Source of the DNA: Melanocharis versteri
Lineage: Eukaryota; Chordata; Aves; Passeriformes; Melanocharitidae
Reading direction: 5' to 3'
DNA length: 64,000 bases
NCBI GenBank assembly: GCA_013397845.1
Contig: VZTG01008547.1
Span: 2,199,508-2,263,507, forward strand
The notes under the pieces were generated by a model. The model had not been told where the DNA came from. It searched no databases and was given only the letters and a program-made list of their open reading frames with translations. Shown here piece after piece: positions 37,201-49,300 of the stretch (position 1 is the stretch's first letter; each line of letters starts with the position of its first letter). The position numbers and the translations under genes were made by a program.

Positions 37201-38318
37201 AACTGATAATTTTGTGAGGATGGTCAGCTTTACACGAATTCTCAAGATGTTGAGACATTAAGATGGGTTTTCCTTACTGCACTGACCTTGTAACATTCAT
37301 TTTATGAGCCCCCAAATGCAGCTTGAGAGCTCATGTAAATGGGAACCTTGGGTACTCCAGCCATGAAACATGCAGCACCGTATGGAGAAATCTCAGCTGC
37401 ATTATTAGCTTTTCATATAAATAGTCATGTTTACTGTGAAGGCTGTTTTCTCAGAGATATGAATTACAAGGAAATGGGGGAAGAAAGTGCAAGCTCTAGG
37501 GAAGTTGGGAAAGATGTCATACTTCCAAAAAAATAAATGCTGCACACTGTAACATTCTTCATCAGCTGCCACAGCCCTCCTAAAAGCCTATTTGACGACA
37601 CAATCTTCTAGATGTCTGCAACTGTTGCTAGTGACAATAAAGCACTGTGCGCTAGGAAGAAACAGCTCTTGCCCTTTATCCTGGATGCCTTGCTCATGAC
37701 CGGAAGGTGGATCAAATCTTCACACCAATTGAATCAAATTACTAGAGTTCTTGTCTCCTACTTATCACAAATATAACACCAGCTAAGCAGATCTTCACTG
37801 CTAAGTGTTTTGTCCTCCATTTGTCTTTCTGCTAAATTTTACATAAAATTGCTATTTAAGGACACCTCTGGTTTTTAAAGAGACTATTCTTACCTGTGCC
37901 AAATTTTTTCTAGCCCACAATAAAATCTTACTGGTGGCCCCCTGTGACATTTTGATTTTCCATTAAATTAAAGACTATGGTGATGTTTAGATATCTGAAA
38001 TATAAATCCCACTAACAAGCACAGAAAAGAACATGCAGTTCTTCTTGAGGTATTAGGAATATTTGCATCCCAAAAAAAAAGGCAAAGTATTTACAAGAAG
38101 TCAGAATTGAGATAACATGGGTGTTGAAACTAAACTCCTTCCTTCTTTCCAGTTCACACACACACATAGACACTGGCAGCCTTCCCTCAGCCTTCCACAC
38201 ACAAAAGGAGCTGTTTCCTTTACATTCTCACTGTGCAAATGGAAGTTTATCCTTCCTTGTGCCCAGTCAGGCCCCTCCTCTCACTGCTCATCTCTTTCCA
38301 CTATCCCCATGCACTCTA
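28291..38318. other. Long non-coding stretch, about 10 kb
   Basis: No gene or repeat family identified. Open frames here (for example 36040-36411 plus, 123 codons) have no recognisable domain and are of a length expected by chance in AT-rich DNA. A minus-strand candidate exon lies at 34435-34603 (see findings). There is a short (CA)n run near 38157-38166. Confidence 0.45.
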
Positions 38319-38372
38319 CCTCTCTTACTACGTACCAGCAAAATTTGCCTCTCTTACTACGTACCAGCAAAA
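38319..38372. repeat. 29-bp tandem duplication (two copies)
   Basis: The 25-base sequence beginning cctctcttactacgtaccag occurs at 38319-38343 and again, identically, at 38348-38372, separated by tttg. The period is 29 bases. It looks like a recent slippage or duplication event. Confidence 0.92.
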
Positions 38373-41300
38373 CAGGAGTCACTTTTCCATGCAACTTTTC
38401 TGTGTAAAATCAGTTTTTTGTAGAACTATCAGCGTTATAATATTGTGTTCTCATCAGAATCTACAAAGCTATGGGACAATGATGAGAAATCTTTCTTATG
38501 CAGGCAAAACCACAAAGGCCACATTCTTCCTATTACTCACTACCTCCTGTTTACCAAAACACAATTGAAAGTCATCTATTTCTCCCAGGAACAGAGAATA
38601 ATCTGAGTAACTTTTCCCAGACACCCACATTTGAGAGAGAGTTTATGACAGAAAGAGCTCACTCTAGCCAGCTCAGTTGCACGCATTTTTATGTCACGTA
38701 TTTAGAGCCATGACACTAATATTTAGTGATACGAATATTTGTGACACAATCCTTTTCATACAAATCCACCATACTATCATACAGAGCTCAAAAGAGCTCT
38801 TCTTGCAAGTTTTCCTGAAACAACAGAGGACACTGTCAACATGGTATTATTTATTTCATGTCCTTGTATGTGCATTATACAAATCAACATTTTACCATTT
38901 TGCTCTGTATGTCCTCAGGAGAAGCCCTCCCAACTGCTTCACAGAAGTAACACTGAAGCCAGGAAAAAAATAAATCTTATGCTGTAAAGTCAGACCACTT
39001 GTGTCTATTTCTGAAATGAGACAGAAGAAATCTTTAGCAGAAGAAATAGCAATTTTTATTTCAGGAATCTGGGACTTATAATACATTCACCTACCACACA
39101 GAGGAAACCCGATGAAGTTACTGGCATTTAGTGCAATCCAGAATATTGCAGTGCTGTCTTTTTTTTTTTAACAGCAGACTTGCTGCCCAAATAACCTGCA
39201 TGCTCTGTTATTCACCTCTGCCTGTAGCCGCTTTGCCATCTGGCACTATCAAGTATTTATCTAAAAAGTAAATTTGAATTAAGGATCATGAACCCACTCC
39301 CTTTAAATTATTTCACCTGAACACAGAAGGTCAATTCACAGTTACATGAGACATCAAACCTAAGAATTAGCTGCTGTTTATTTAAGCTCACACAGACGAG
39401 TCAGAGGCACTCTGCTGCTTTAAAGGCAAAGCATCAATTTGAAACGAAAACTGAGCTAATCCCAGATTTCTGCGTCCCTATAAAATACAAGGAGAATTCT
39501 GCACAGAAATAACATGCCATCATAATCCAGGCCACAACCTCATTTAACCAGAGCAAAATGAACTATCCTCATCCTTACACTGGAGCAGGACAGGGGGACT
39601 GTAGTCATGAAGTCAGGTGGAAACTCCAACCCTGAAGGCAAATGAAAGGACCATCATTGTTATATTCAGAGTATAGGCTGTACCCTTCACTCTTTATTTA
39701 AACTAGCACAAGCTTAAAAATACACAAAGGTTTAAACAGACAAAAAATGAGACCGTGACTTTTTCTGCCTGATGAAAAAGCTCGTGCAACACAACGAGGT
39801 GGGAGCCTCTCTAACAGCTCAGGCCTTCCAGGGCAAACACGAGGTGTTCACCGCCTTCCTCTGTGTCCCCCTGCTTGAACTGCCCCAGGATTAAGTGAAG
39901 AGCTTTTCAGGACACACTGTAAACAAAGATTTAACAGCTCTTTCCCCCTCCTCTTTAAAACCAGACAATAAATCTGATCCCTGCAAGAAGACTTCTTCAG
40001 AAAACACGAAAAGGGGCCAAGGAGATGCCCTCTAGATGCTTACACATTTAGAAGACCCCAAAAATAACTGACGTAAAAATTGTCATCTCTAAAAATTACA
40101 CAAATAAAAAGAAGAGATTCTCCAACAAACAAGATAGTCCAGTACTGAAAATGGTGCTATTCATACTGCTCACATGCAAGGATTTTATTCCAATATAACT
40201 CTAGTGTTCATGTTACATGTCACATGACATGAACATGTTCTTTCGAACACGCAAAAAAAGAAATAAAAACTTGTAAAAAAAACCCAACTCATACAAACTT
40301 TCTCCCTCCCTCCATTTCAAATTCCTATTTGAAAACAGAAAAGCTGTGCCGTTCCGTGACAAGGATGTACTACACAAACACCAATATGCTGCTTTTTCAT
40401 ATACTGCAGAGTCCTTTCTCAGGAAGTCCAATGTCAAACAGCATATCACCATAGAAAATATGGCAACCAGCTTCTTATATAGGAGTGGTCCAGTTTGGGT
40501 TGATCATTAGCTAAAACTGTAATATAATAAAAATATATCCCTCATATTAAAGATGACTCACATAAATTAAATGAATTGCAATGACGGGTTGGATTTCCCC
40601 TAAGTTCTTCCTCAGGCAAGGCTAGTCATAAATCATTGCTGATGCAGCTTTTGTGTCAAATAGGAGAGTAAGTGCTTCCTCCCACTGAAGAATTTTGGAG
40701 AAATGCTTTATTTTCTCCATGGCCCTCATTTCTCTACCTACTGCCCAGAGCAACAGCTCTGTTTCCTGTAGTCATTTACCACTGTCACAGCAGGGAGAGG
40801 TAGAACATGCCCAAGGATGATGCCACTGTCTGTTTTGAAACTTCTGATCAAGGACTGAGAGAGCAGAACACGTAAGAGATCAGAGTTAATCCAGCAGCGT
40901 TGCTCCCCGACTGCAAGGAAGGCTGACAAAGGACTCAGAGTAACACAGTTAAAGCATGGCCACAAAAGAAGCCACTAAAAAAAAGCAGGAGGTTTTACAA
41001 AGGAAGAAACAAATAAAGGACAGCTGAACACCCCACCTGTTGTTTGCAACACAAGCAGCACAAGGAGCAAAAGGGAAGCGCTTATTTGTATGAGCTTTGT
41101 GGCTTTGCGCCACTCAAGGCTTTCCTAGGTGGAAAACCTACCAAGGGGAAAGAATCCACACCTAAACAGCTGAAGTGAGAATCAAAAACAGGGCTTAAAT
41201 TTCACCAGGAAGTTCACAAAAGCTTTAGAGAGGGCAAAAATAACAAAGCATGGCTCTGTAGTAATGCAGAGAGGAGAAAAACATTTGTGATATCCTGTAG

Positions 41301-43287
41301 GTTAGAAACAGGAGGGGAGAACAGAGAGCTGGGATCTTCTGTTTGGGTTTACAGAAAAGAAAGGCCAAGGAGATCATGAGCTTTCACAATTCAAGTCCTG
41401 CTAAAAGTACCAGTGAAATAATCCAAATAGCTTCTGCCACTTGTTACCTTCGCAGCCTAATAGGAAGCCATCTTAAGGTAACAAAACCCAACTTTCAGGG
41501 TGCCTAGAGAGCAGGCTTTGACAAGCCCTACTACACTTGCTACAAAATCCCTGCACAGAAGGATCAAACATAGCTGGTTCCTTTGCACTTCACACAGATA
41601 TGTTCACTTCCCTGCACAAATCTCTCCTACCTTGGATATTTATGTTTTCAGTTGTAACTTGCTAAAATATCCCAAAGAAGGCACGTAATTATTGACATGG
41701 TATCACAATAATCACTACTAGAACTGTATTTGTTCTTCCCAGAAGCTCTCCAACTCACATAGAGCACTGTCTAGCTATCTTGCAAGACTGGACTTCTTGT
41801 TATTTTTTTTTAACTGATACTCTTTTTCCCTTAGAGGCATCCCAGCGGCAGAGGGACATGAGGATGACATGAATCAGAAAGAGTTCTCTCTGGTGGTCAG
41901 CTTTTACACAAACAGTCTATGGACAAATAGGATAGAGAGGATGTCTTCAGGTTTGTGTTGATTCAGGCGCTGTGATCCTGGTTTTCAGATGTTTCAGAGG
42001 CTGTCATCCTGTTTTCTAGATGTTAAGCATGTTCTTGAAATGTCTTTTGAAAACATTAATGTTAATTATTTATCTGTGTCCACAATGCGTTACAATAAAA
42101 AACATATGTAAACTAAACTGATGATAATTGAGTTATATTATCATAAATTATTTGTTCTGACATAATACATAATTCATATCTAAATGCGTACTTAAAGTCA
42201 ATCATGAAGGCAAACAGTTCTGACACAATCTTAAAAAACAATAATTCAGATACAAATCAGTGGAAAAATTAGGACTGTAAGGAATGTTTTATTTCTACTT
42301 GTTTGCATTTGGGAGGGGAAGGAGACTGTCATGTGCCAGAATTTTGTTAGTGAACAGTCCCAAAACCAACCCTAATGCTGGCTGTTTAACTAGTTTGCAT
42401 TTATAATGCTGTAACATGAGAAATATTTAATATCAGAAACATAAATTAGTCAACAAAATTTTTCCTCTGGGAGTTGGGCATCCATGACTGACACTGTTTT
42501 AAAAGCTCCTCTCACACTGTAGTTTTCCAAGTTGGATGTCACCAGAAGTATAAAGATACTACAAATGCACTAACAGACCTTACTTTCCATTTTATTAAAA
42601 AACCTAATCTATTTTAAAAGAGAGAATAACACCAAATCTGGTTAATTCACAGCAATGAAAACACTGTACATCAGCAAGTGCTATAAACTAGCAAACAGAA
42701 GAAGAAGCTAAAGTACGCTATCATTTTTAAACACTATTACTACAGCACTGTATTTCTTCATGAGAGGATGACAGTGGTCCCTTTTATGTAAATTCTACAA
42801 GGAAATGAGTGGTAATTTCAAGTACCTGAAAGTAACCTAGTAAATGATCAGGTTTTGAAAATACCCTCATTCTCTCATTCTGAAAACAAACACAAGTGAT
42901 CTGGCTCCCTTATTACTGAAGGCAGCTGCCAACCTCACTGTACGATGCACTTTAAAAGGACACTGCTTTGCAAATCCAAAATAAATGGGAAAAAAAAAGA
43001 TAATAAAAGAAAGAAATTAAGATAAATTCACTACTGCAGTTCAAAACCAGAATCCCTAGCTGATAAAATCTCTTGTGGGGAATACAGTAAATGCTCAAGA
43101 CTCAGTGGATTCTACATAGGCATAATAAGCAATCCCAATCTAACCTACATTAAAATCACAGCACTAAAGTGAGTAAAATAGCAGTAATGCCACTACAAAC
43201 AAATGTTATACCTACTCTGCATATGTCAACAATAACTAGAATACATCTCATTTTTTGCATATAACTAATTGTCAGAAGAGGACAAAC
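38373..43287. other. Non-coding stretch, about 4.9 kb
   Basis: No gene, RNA gene or named repeat recognised. Confidence 0.45.
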
Positions 43288-43310
43288 ATATATATATATA
43301 TATATATATA
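43288..43310. repeat. (TA)n microsatellite
   Basis: An uninterrupted alternating A/T tract of 23 bases (about 11.5 dinucleotides), flanked by gacaaac and cacgtg. It is likely polymorphic between individuals. Confidence 0.95.
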
Positions 43311-46300
43311 CACGTGCTTTTAGTGGCACAAGATGAAAATCATCCCAGTATCTGGAAGTACCATTTACAGTATTTGAAGAAACTGTTTACATCCAGGCAC
43401 TGCACAGATCACATGCACAGTCCCAGGCTGAATGCTGAAGGCAAAACAACACAGTGACTCTAAAGGTAAACAATTATTTTGCTACTTCTAATGCAACTGC
43501 TTTTTTTATTCCACTGACACAGAAATTCAGTAAGCAAGAACTAGAGAACTGCAGCACTCTCCAAAGAACAGAGAGCTGCTTAAAAATTACTTGTTTTCCT
43601 TGCCCTACCATCTAGCAGCACTGTTTCTTCAAAAGAGGTCTTCTGTCCTTAACATGGCTGCCATGCCTTACATAACATCAATGAATGAGAAAGTAGTTAT
43701 TTTGTTTCCTAGGACGCGCTGCCCATTAGCCATATGATTCTCCATATGGCACAGCAAACAGTCCAGACAAAGCTTTGCAGTAACACAGCTCCAAAGATCA
43801 GCATCCTCTGAGAATAACAGCAACAGTAATTCAGACTTCGCAAGCTCCAAATTCCCTTTTGTACGTATATAAATAAACAGGCATTCTTACCTTAAGAAAA
43901 CAATACTACTAATAATAGCGGTGCTCAGTAGAGCCTCCTCTGTTTCATCTGTGCTCGTAAAAAGAAATCTTGGTGCAACTGTGTGCTGCAGCAGGTAATC
44001 AATAATATAACCTGCTTCTTCTGTTGCCAGAGCTGCTCCATCTGAGCACTAGCTAACGTGAACACTGTCAGTGTGAGTCATACCAGTGACTCAGAGCAGA
44101 TGCAGAGCTGCAGGAGGAGTTTAAGTTTCAAGGCTTCCTCTCGCTCCAGCTCCCTGTCACACAGGCACTCACAGCCTGCCTGTGCCTCTGTATGTGCCTG
44201 CAGACTGCCCCAGCTTGTTCCTTCAGCAGAAGTTGGATTTTATCCTCTGCATAATCTTGGAGAGTTGGGTGGTTGGTTTGTTTGTTTTCTGGTTTGGAGT
44301 TTTTTCCCCCAGAACAGCAATTCTGCTTCTTCATCGCACATATACTTATCGTGAACGCAAAAGCTTGCTCTGCAGACCAATTTAATACCATGGCATGTCA
44401 GGTGATGTGCTACTATAAGATACCTGTGGGCTCACATAGCTCATCAAGACTAGGGGCAGAACTAACAAAACCCAGGAAAGATTATAAAATGAAAGTATTG
44501 AGTCTGGGCAATATCCATTTATTCACGACAACTTCATAGCAAAGTGCCTCTGATTTTAAGTACTCTGGGCACGGCAAATTTGGTCTCAAACGCAGTGAGA
44601 TGAAAGAACTGTAGGAAGGACCGTAGGGAGAGATGCACACGGGCAGAAATGCTGTGTGCCTGACACCAGTTTAGCAGGGAAAAGACCCTGTAGGAAAAGA
44701 GAATAGCCGCGTTATAAACAGGAACAGTGCATCTGGGTTTAGGGTTGAGTTCTGGCAGCCTCCCCCACAGCTATCCATCTCGCTAGGCACTGATAACCCA
44801 GTCAAAGAAGCATTTTGACCACGTATTTATTTCCCAGGCCTGCCAGACTCCCCACCACGAACAAGCGAGAACAGGCATCATGAAATCAGTTAGGCACTTA
44901 ATGTTGGACACTGCTGATATGCAATGCTGTACTGATCCCACTTATTTCTGAAAGGCACATTATACTAAGCAGTTGCAGTATTTAGGAGATTCAGCCTTCA
45001 AGAGAGGCAGATGAAGCCATCTAGTACTGAGCCATCAGGTTAAGCACATGGAAACAAATCATGGTGGGATGAATCAAGCAAGTATTGTCAAAAGAAGCTG
45101 CTGGCTGAAGGAACAATGCCATTAAAAGGTGTAGACTTGCTTAACAGCCACTCATATCCCAGACAGTTTGGGGAAAAAACACTTGGTTTATGTCAAAGCA
45201 TTTACAGCTGAACATCTTTCCTCATACTTAGCAAATGTCCAGTTGGCTATCACCCAGCTAAACAGATTTGTGTTGAGATTTCTCATGGAAATGCTAATAT
45301 CAAAGCATGACTTTCATGGGTGTTTTGCCATTTTAAAGAATTCCTTCTTTTGCAAAGCCCAATCAAATAAAAAGGTACCCCTGCCTATTCAATCCAAGTA
45401 CATGTGCAGCACTCTTCAGGACTGCATCTGGCTGTTAAAACTGCTGAACAAACTTTGTACTACTGATGGCAAATGTTTACTCCATGTATCTCAAAGCAGC
45501 CAAGAACACTGCCTTGGCAGGGATCAAGAGATGAGAAATAATCGAACTGAGCAACACAATCCTTGAAGCACGGAGACAGCATAAACAAGGGGGATACAGA
45601 ATAGCTGGTATCAATGAAGATACACTGAATTAAATTCTTTCTCCTAAAACCATTAGTATTCTATCACTTGGAAAATCTTCTGTTGAATCCCATTCTTTCC
45701 CCCAATTTACTAATGACAGTGAATCTTTGCTCCTGTCAAGCTTCCAAGGCTTTATTTTCATGTTTTAAATGCTTGAATAGGCAAGAGAATGCTAAGAACC
45801 ACAGCATGGCAGGGGAAAAAAACACAGAAAACCACAACAGCAGCAACAAAAAAACAAACCAAGACCCCTGAGATTTTAATCAGGAAAACTAACATGGTCC
45901 AAATGGCATCTATGACACAGGCAGAGAAGAAGGCAAAACTGGATGATACTTCACATGTCTGGGGGTTTGGAGGATGGTTGCTTATTTTCTTTTGGGAGGT
46001 GGGGAATTGTGGTTTTTGTTTGTCTGCATTAAAATATATGGCATGCAATTGTATATCTACATTCAATTCTGTGCTGCTGTCCAGCTAAGAGCAAAGATTT
46101 GGATCAAAGCTGATTCAAAGAAAAAAGCTGTTAAAGGCCTCAAAGAGATAAAGCACACCAAGAGTAAGCACCCACTGTGTAAAATGCATATACTTGCCGC
46201 AGCAGCAAATGACCTCATCTACAAATCAGATGTGATTTAGCTGCTGTAGGCAGCAGTTTCCTGTTGTTTAATTGAACAGTCTTTTTTGCTGGACCTTCTG

Positions 46301-49300
46301 CAGTAGAAAGTGGTTGGATCAGGGGTTGAAAAGTGGGAAAACCTGAAGCTTCTTACCCCAATAGAAGTAAATGTACACAGATGTGGACGAAACCTTGACC
46401 AGAAATTTAGTACAGCCTGCTGAACTAAATACTGTTGCAAGTGTAGACTATTAAATACTCTTCAAGGTCTACAGATAATATTTTTTTCCCTTTTCACCTT
46501 TAGGTAACAAGCAAGAGAGGCTTTTCTATGGTATGTATTCAACATGGTACTAGGCTCAAGAATCTTGTTCCTCCTCATCACCTCCATCTCTAGGAATTTG
46601 TTTGGAATTTCTTTAAAAGCCACCATTAAGCCAGCGATGGTGGAAATGGTTTCCCACAGCCTATTCCAGATTGTCAGATTTCTTATTAACCTGCTTTCTC
46701 ATGAAAGCTCAGATTGTCCTTACCGAGAACATGAACCTCTACTCCTGTTTCTGAGCCTTATTCTTCTTAGGTTCTACTGTCTGGGGGTAGGGAGGGAATG
46801 GAAAAAATAAAAAAATCATTAGTTTTCTTCAAGGACAGATCTGGCTCCTGATGCAGTAGAGTAACAGATGCAGATTGAGGACCACTGCCAATAGCCACAG
46901 TGCCTCCTTCGACCCTCACCCTCCAAGCTTTCCAGTCATCTTTCCAACAGCTATACTCTCTGCTGCATCCTAATGTTTTGCAATCTTGTTTTTCTGAGCC
47001 CTGTGGAAAGATGGGAGTTCAGAGATACTGACTTTTGGGGAGCACTGACACACATTTTCAAGGTGAAAAACAGAGCTAATTTCCCGAACAGGCTCATACT
47101 CGCTTTATCATTGATATGGGCATAACAATACTTTCCAAAGTACCAGTGAGCAGCCGCACATGGAAGTGAGCACTGTGCACACACAGAGTAGAAGACATCC
47201 ACTGCGAAAGGAGCATGTATTTTGAAAATACATATAGGCAAAAAATTGAGATGATAAATATTTTTTGCATTATCTTACAAATACAGCTAACTGACTTGAC
47301 ACGTGTCCACAGCAAAGCAAAATGCAGAAACTAGATCTCAGTGTCTTGCTCACTAGACTCAAACTTTCCTTTTGATGCACCTTACTAGCAGGTTCCTTTC
47401 TACTATCTAATTACCTTTCATGGGTATTTTGACATGCCGTGACAAAAGCCCTGTTTGCTTCTCAGGAAAATTAAGACTCCTGCTGGGAAAAGTGTCAGAA
47501 CCAGAATCTTTACCCTGCACAGACAATGAACGGAGGAAGCCACACCTGAAAGCAGATCTTTAGTGATCAGGTATGGGGGGGAGGAAGAGGATGATGCACT
47601 TACCACAGTTATCTCAAGATTTCTGAAGATAAAAAACAGGACACACTGTAGCAGTTGAACTTTTCACCTTCACTACATCATCCACCACTTGGTACCATCT
47701 TGCTAGCAGTTAGCAAAGCAGTGAGCAAAGCAACCCACAAGAGCCTGTGGGAAACCATTTCTACCACGCAAGTATATCTCTTCACTGAGACCACCTCCTC
47801 GAGTTACTGTTATAGCTATGACCCATGTAAAATGTATTTTTTTATTACTCCCTAACCAGAGCTACATAGACTGCAATGGGAAGAGACAACAAAGTGACGA
47901 GCTGTCAGTAACACACTGCATGCAGATCTCGGAGGGAAGTACTTCTGCAAATCCAGTGAAAATGCAAAAGACAACCTAAATGCCCATTTCCTCTTTATTG
48001 TCTGTTCTCAGCAGATGAAACAACAAACTGCAGAGACTAAGATGAGAGAAATCAGCCAAAACAAGACAAGGACAATATATCTCATGCAATAAAGACGTAC
48101 TGACCAGATGAGAGACTGGTTTACAGATGCTGCTGTGGCTCCTGCACATACAGACGAAGACACATTGCAAAGGCTTGCTCGGGTAAGAAGGACTCTCCAG
48201 ATTGCACTTGATGTCAGCACAGTGTCAGCTGATCTTTTGGCAGCCGGCCTGCTCACATCTATCCACTTCTGCTCTCTTTTTCTCTCTAATGCTAACATCT
48301 GCCCATGTTTTGCATCAACAGAAAAGGTCAGCAAGACCCTAATGACACATTAAACCTGATAATCAAGCAATGCACCATTTGCAATTACTGTGTGCCCGCT
48401 CTCATTCCCCTTATATTCCGAAATCTGCTTTTTCCTAAAACAATCCCAATACAGGCAAGTGCAGAAGAATCTGTAATCTCAAATCTTACATGCCACAGAG
48501 TTCAGTTTGGATAACAGAGAAAGCATGACAGAACACACCCACTCTCCCCAGGCTTCCAAGAACATTAAAATTTGTTCTATCAATATAGACACAAATTTCT
48601 TACTCCAAACAATCTTTATTTTTCTATACAATGCACAACTACCCCTCTGTTACAAACCAGCATGCCCATTTTCTGCACTCATACAATCACTTCAATCGAA
48701 TATTGACCTGTGAATCCTAAGAAAAGACACATCCAAGCAAACCCAGGCATAAACTCTTTTTGAGGCAAGCATGTCTGACTTAAACATCACAGTTTTTCAC
48801 ATTGTCTAAAAAAATTCCATACTCTGATGGATATTCTCTAAATCCACTCATTTTGCTCATTCATTATACTCTATACATTTTCAAACTGAAGTTTTTCCTG
48901 TTGTCTTCACAATGCAGGACTTGCAGATCTCATGCTGGTGACCAGTGACTGGTAGGTTCTTCAAATGCCTCAGAAAGAACAATTGTCAATGCTGGAGAAA
49001 GTGGATGCAAAGACTTATTGTTTTCCCAGTACCATCTGCTGCACTGGGCAAACCAAATCAAAACCCTATAAGACTGAACGCAAAGCTGGACATTTTTGAT
49101 GACTATTCGTGCAGCATTTGTTATAAAATTTACTCCTCATTTCCACAAAGAGAGAGTAGATGTAATGCAAGATTTCTATGGCTACACAACAGATTTCTAA
49201 CACTTTGTCTTGTCTTCCCAACTCATCTGCAGTCCTTTGCAAGGTAACTGGTCCCTATTTTCAGCAGGGAAATCATCTTTTGATAGGTTCCTAATTAGTA

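Noticed and set aside
45168..45566. Plus-strand open frame of 132 codons
   Set aside because: No recognisable domain, no splice context or codon bias. A few open frames of this size are expected by chance in 64 kb of AT-rich DNA.
46376..46440. Candidate minus-strand exon reading AVLNFWSRFRPH with donor ggg|gtaaga
   Set aside because: Codon phase does not fit the neighbouring candidate exons and the segment is short enough to be open by chance.
47604..47622. 19-base minus-strand segment between a strong acceptor and GTG|GTAAGT
   Set aside because: Too short to judge. Its phase does not connect with neighbouring candidates.
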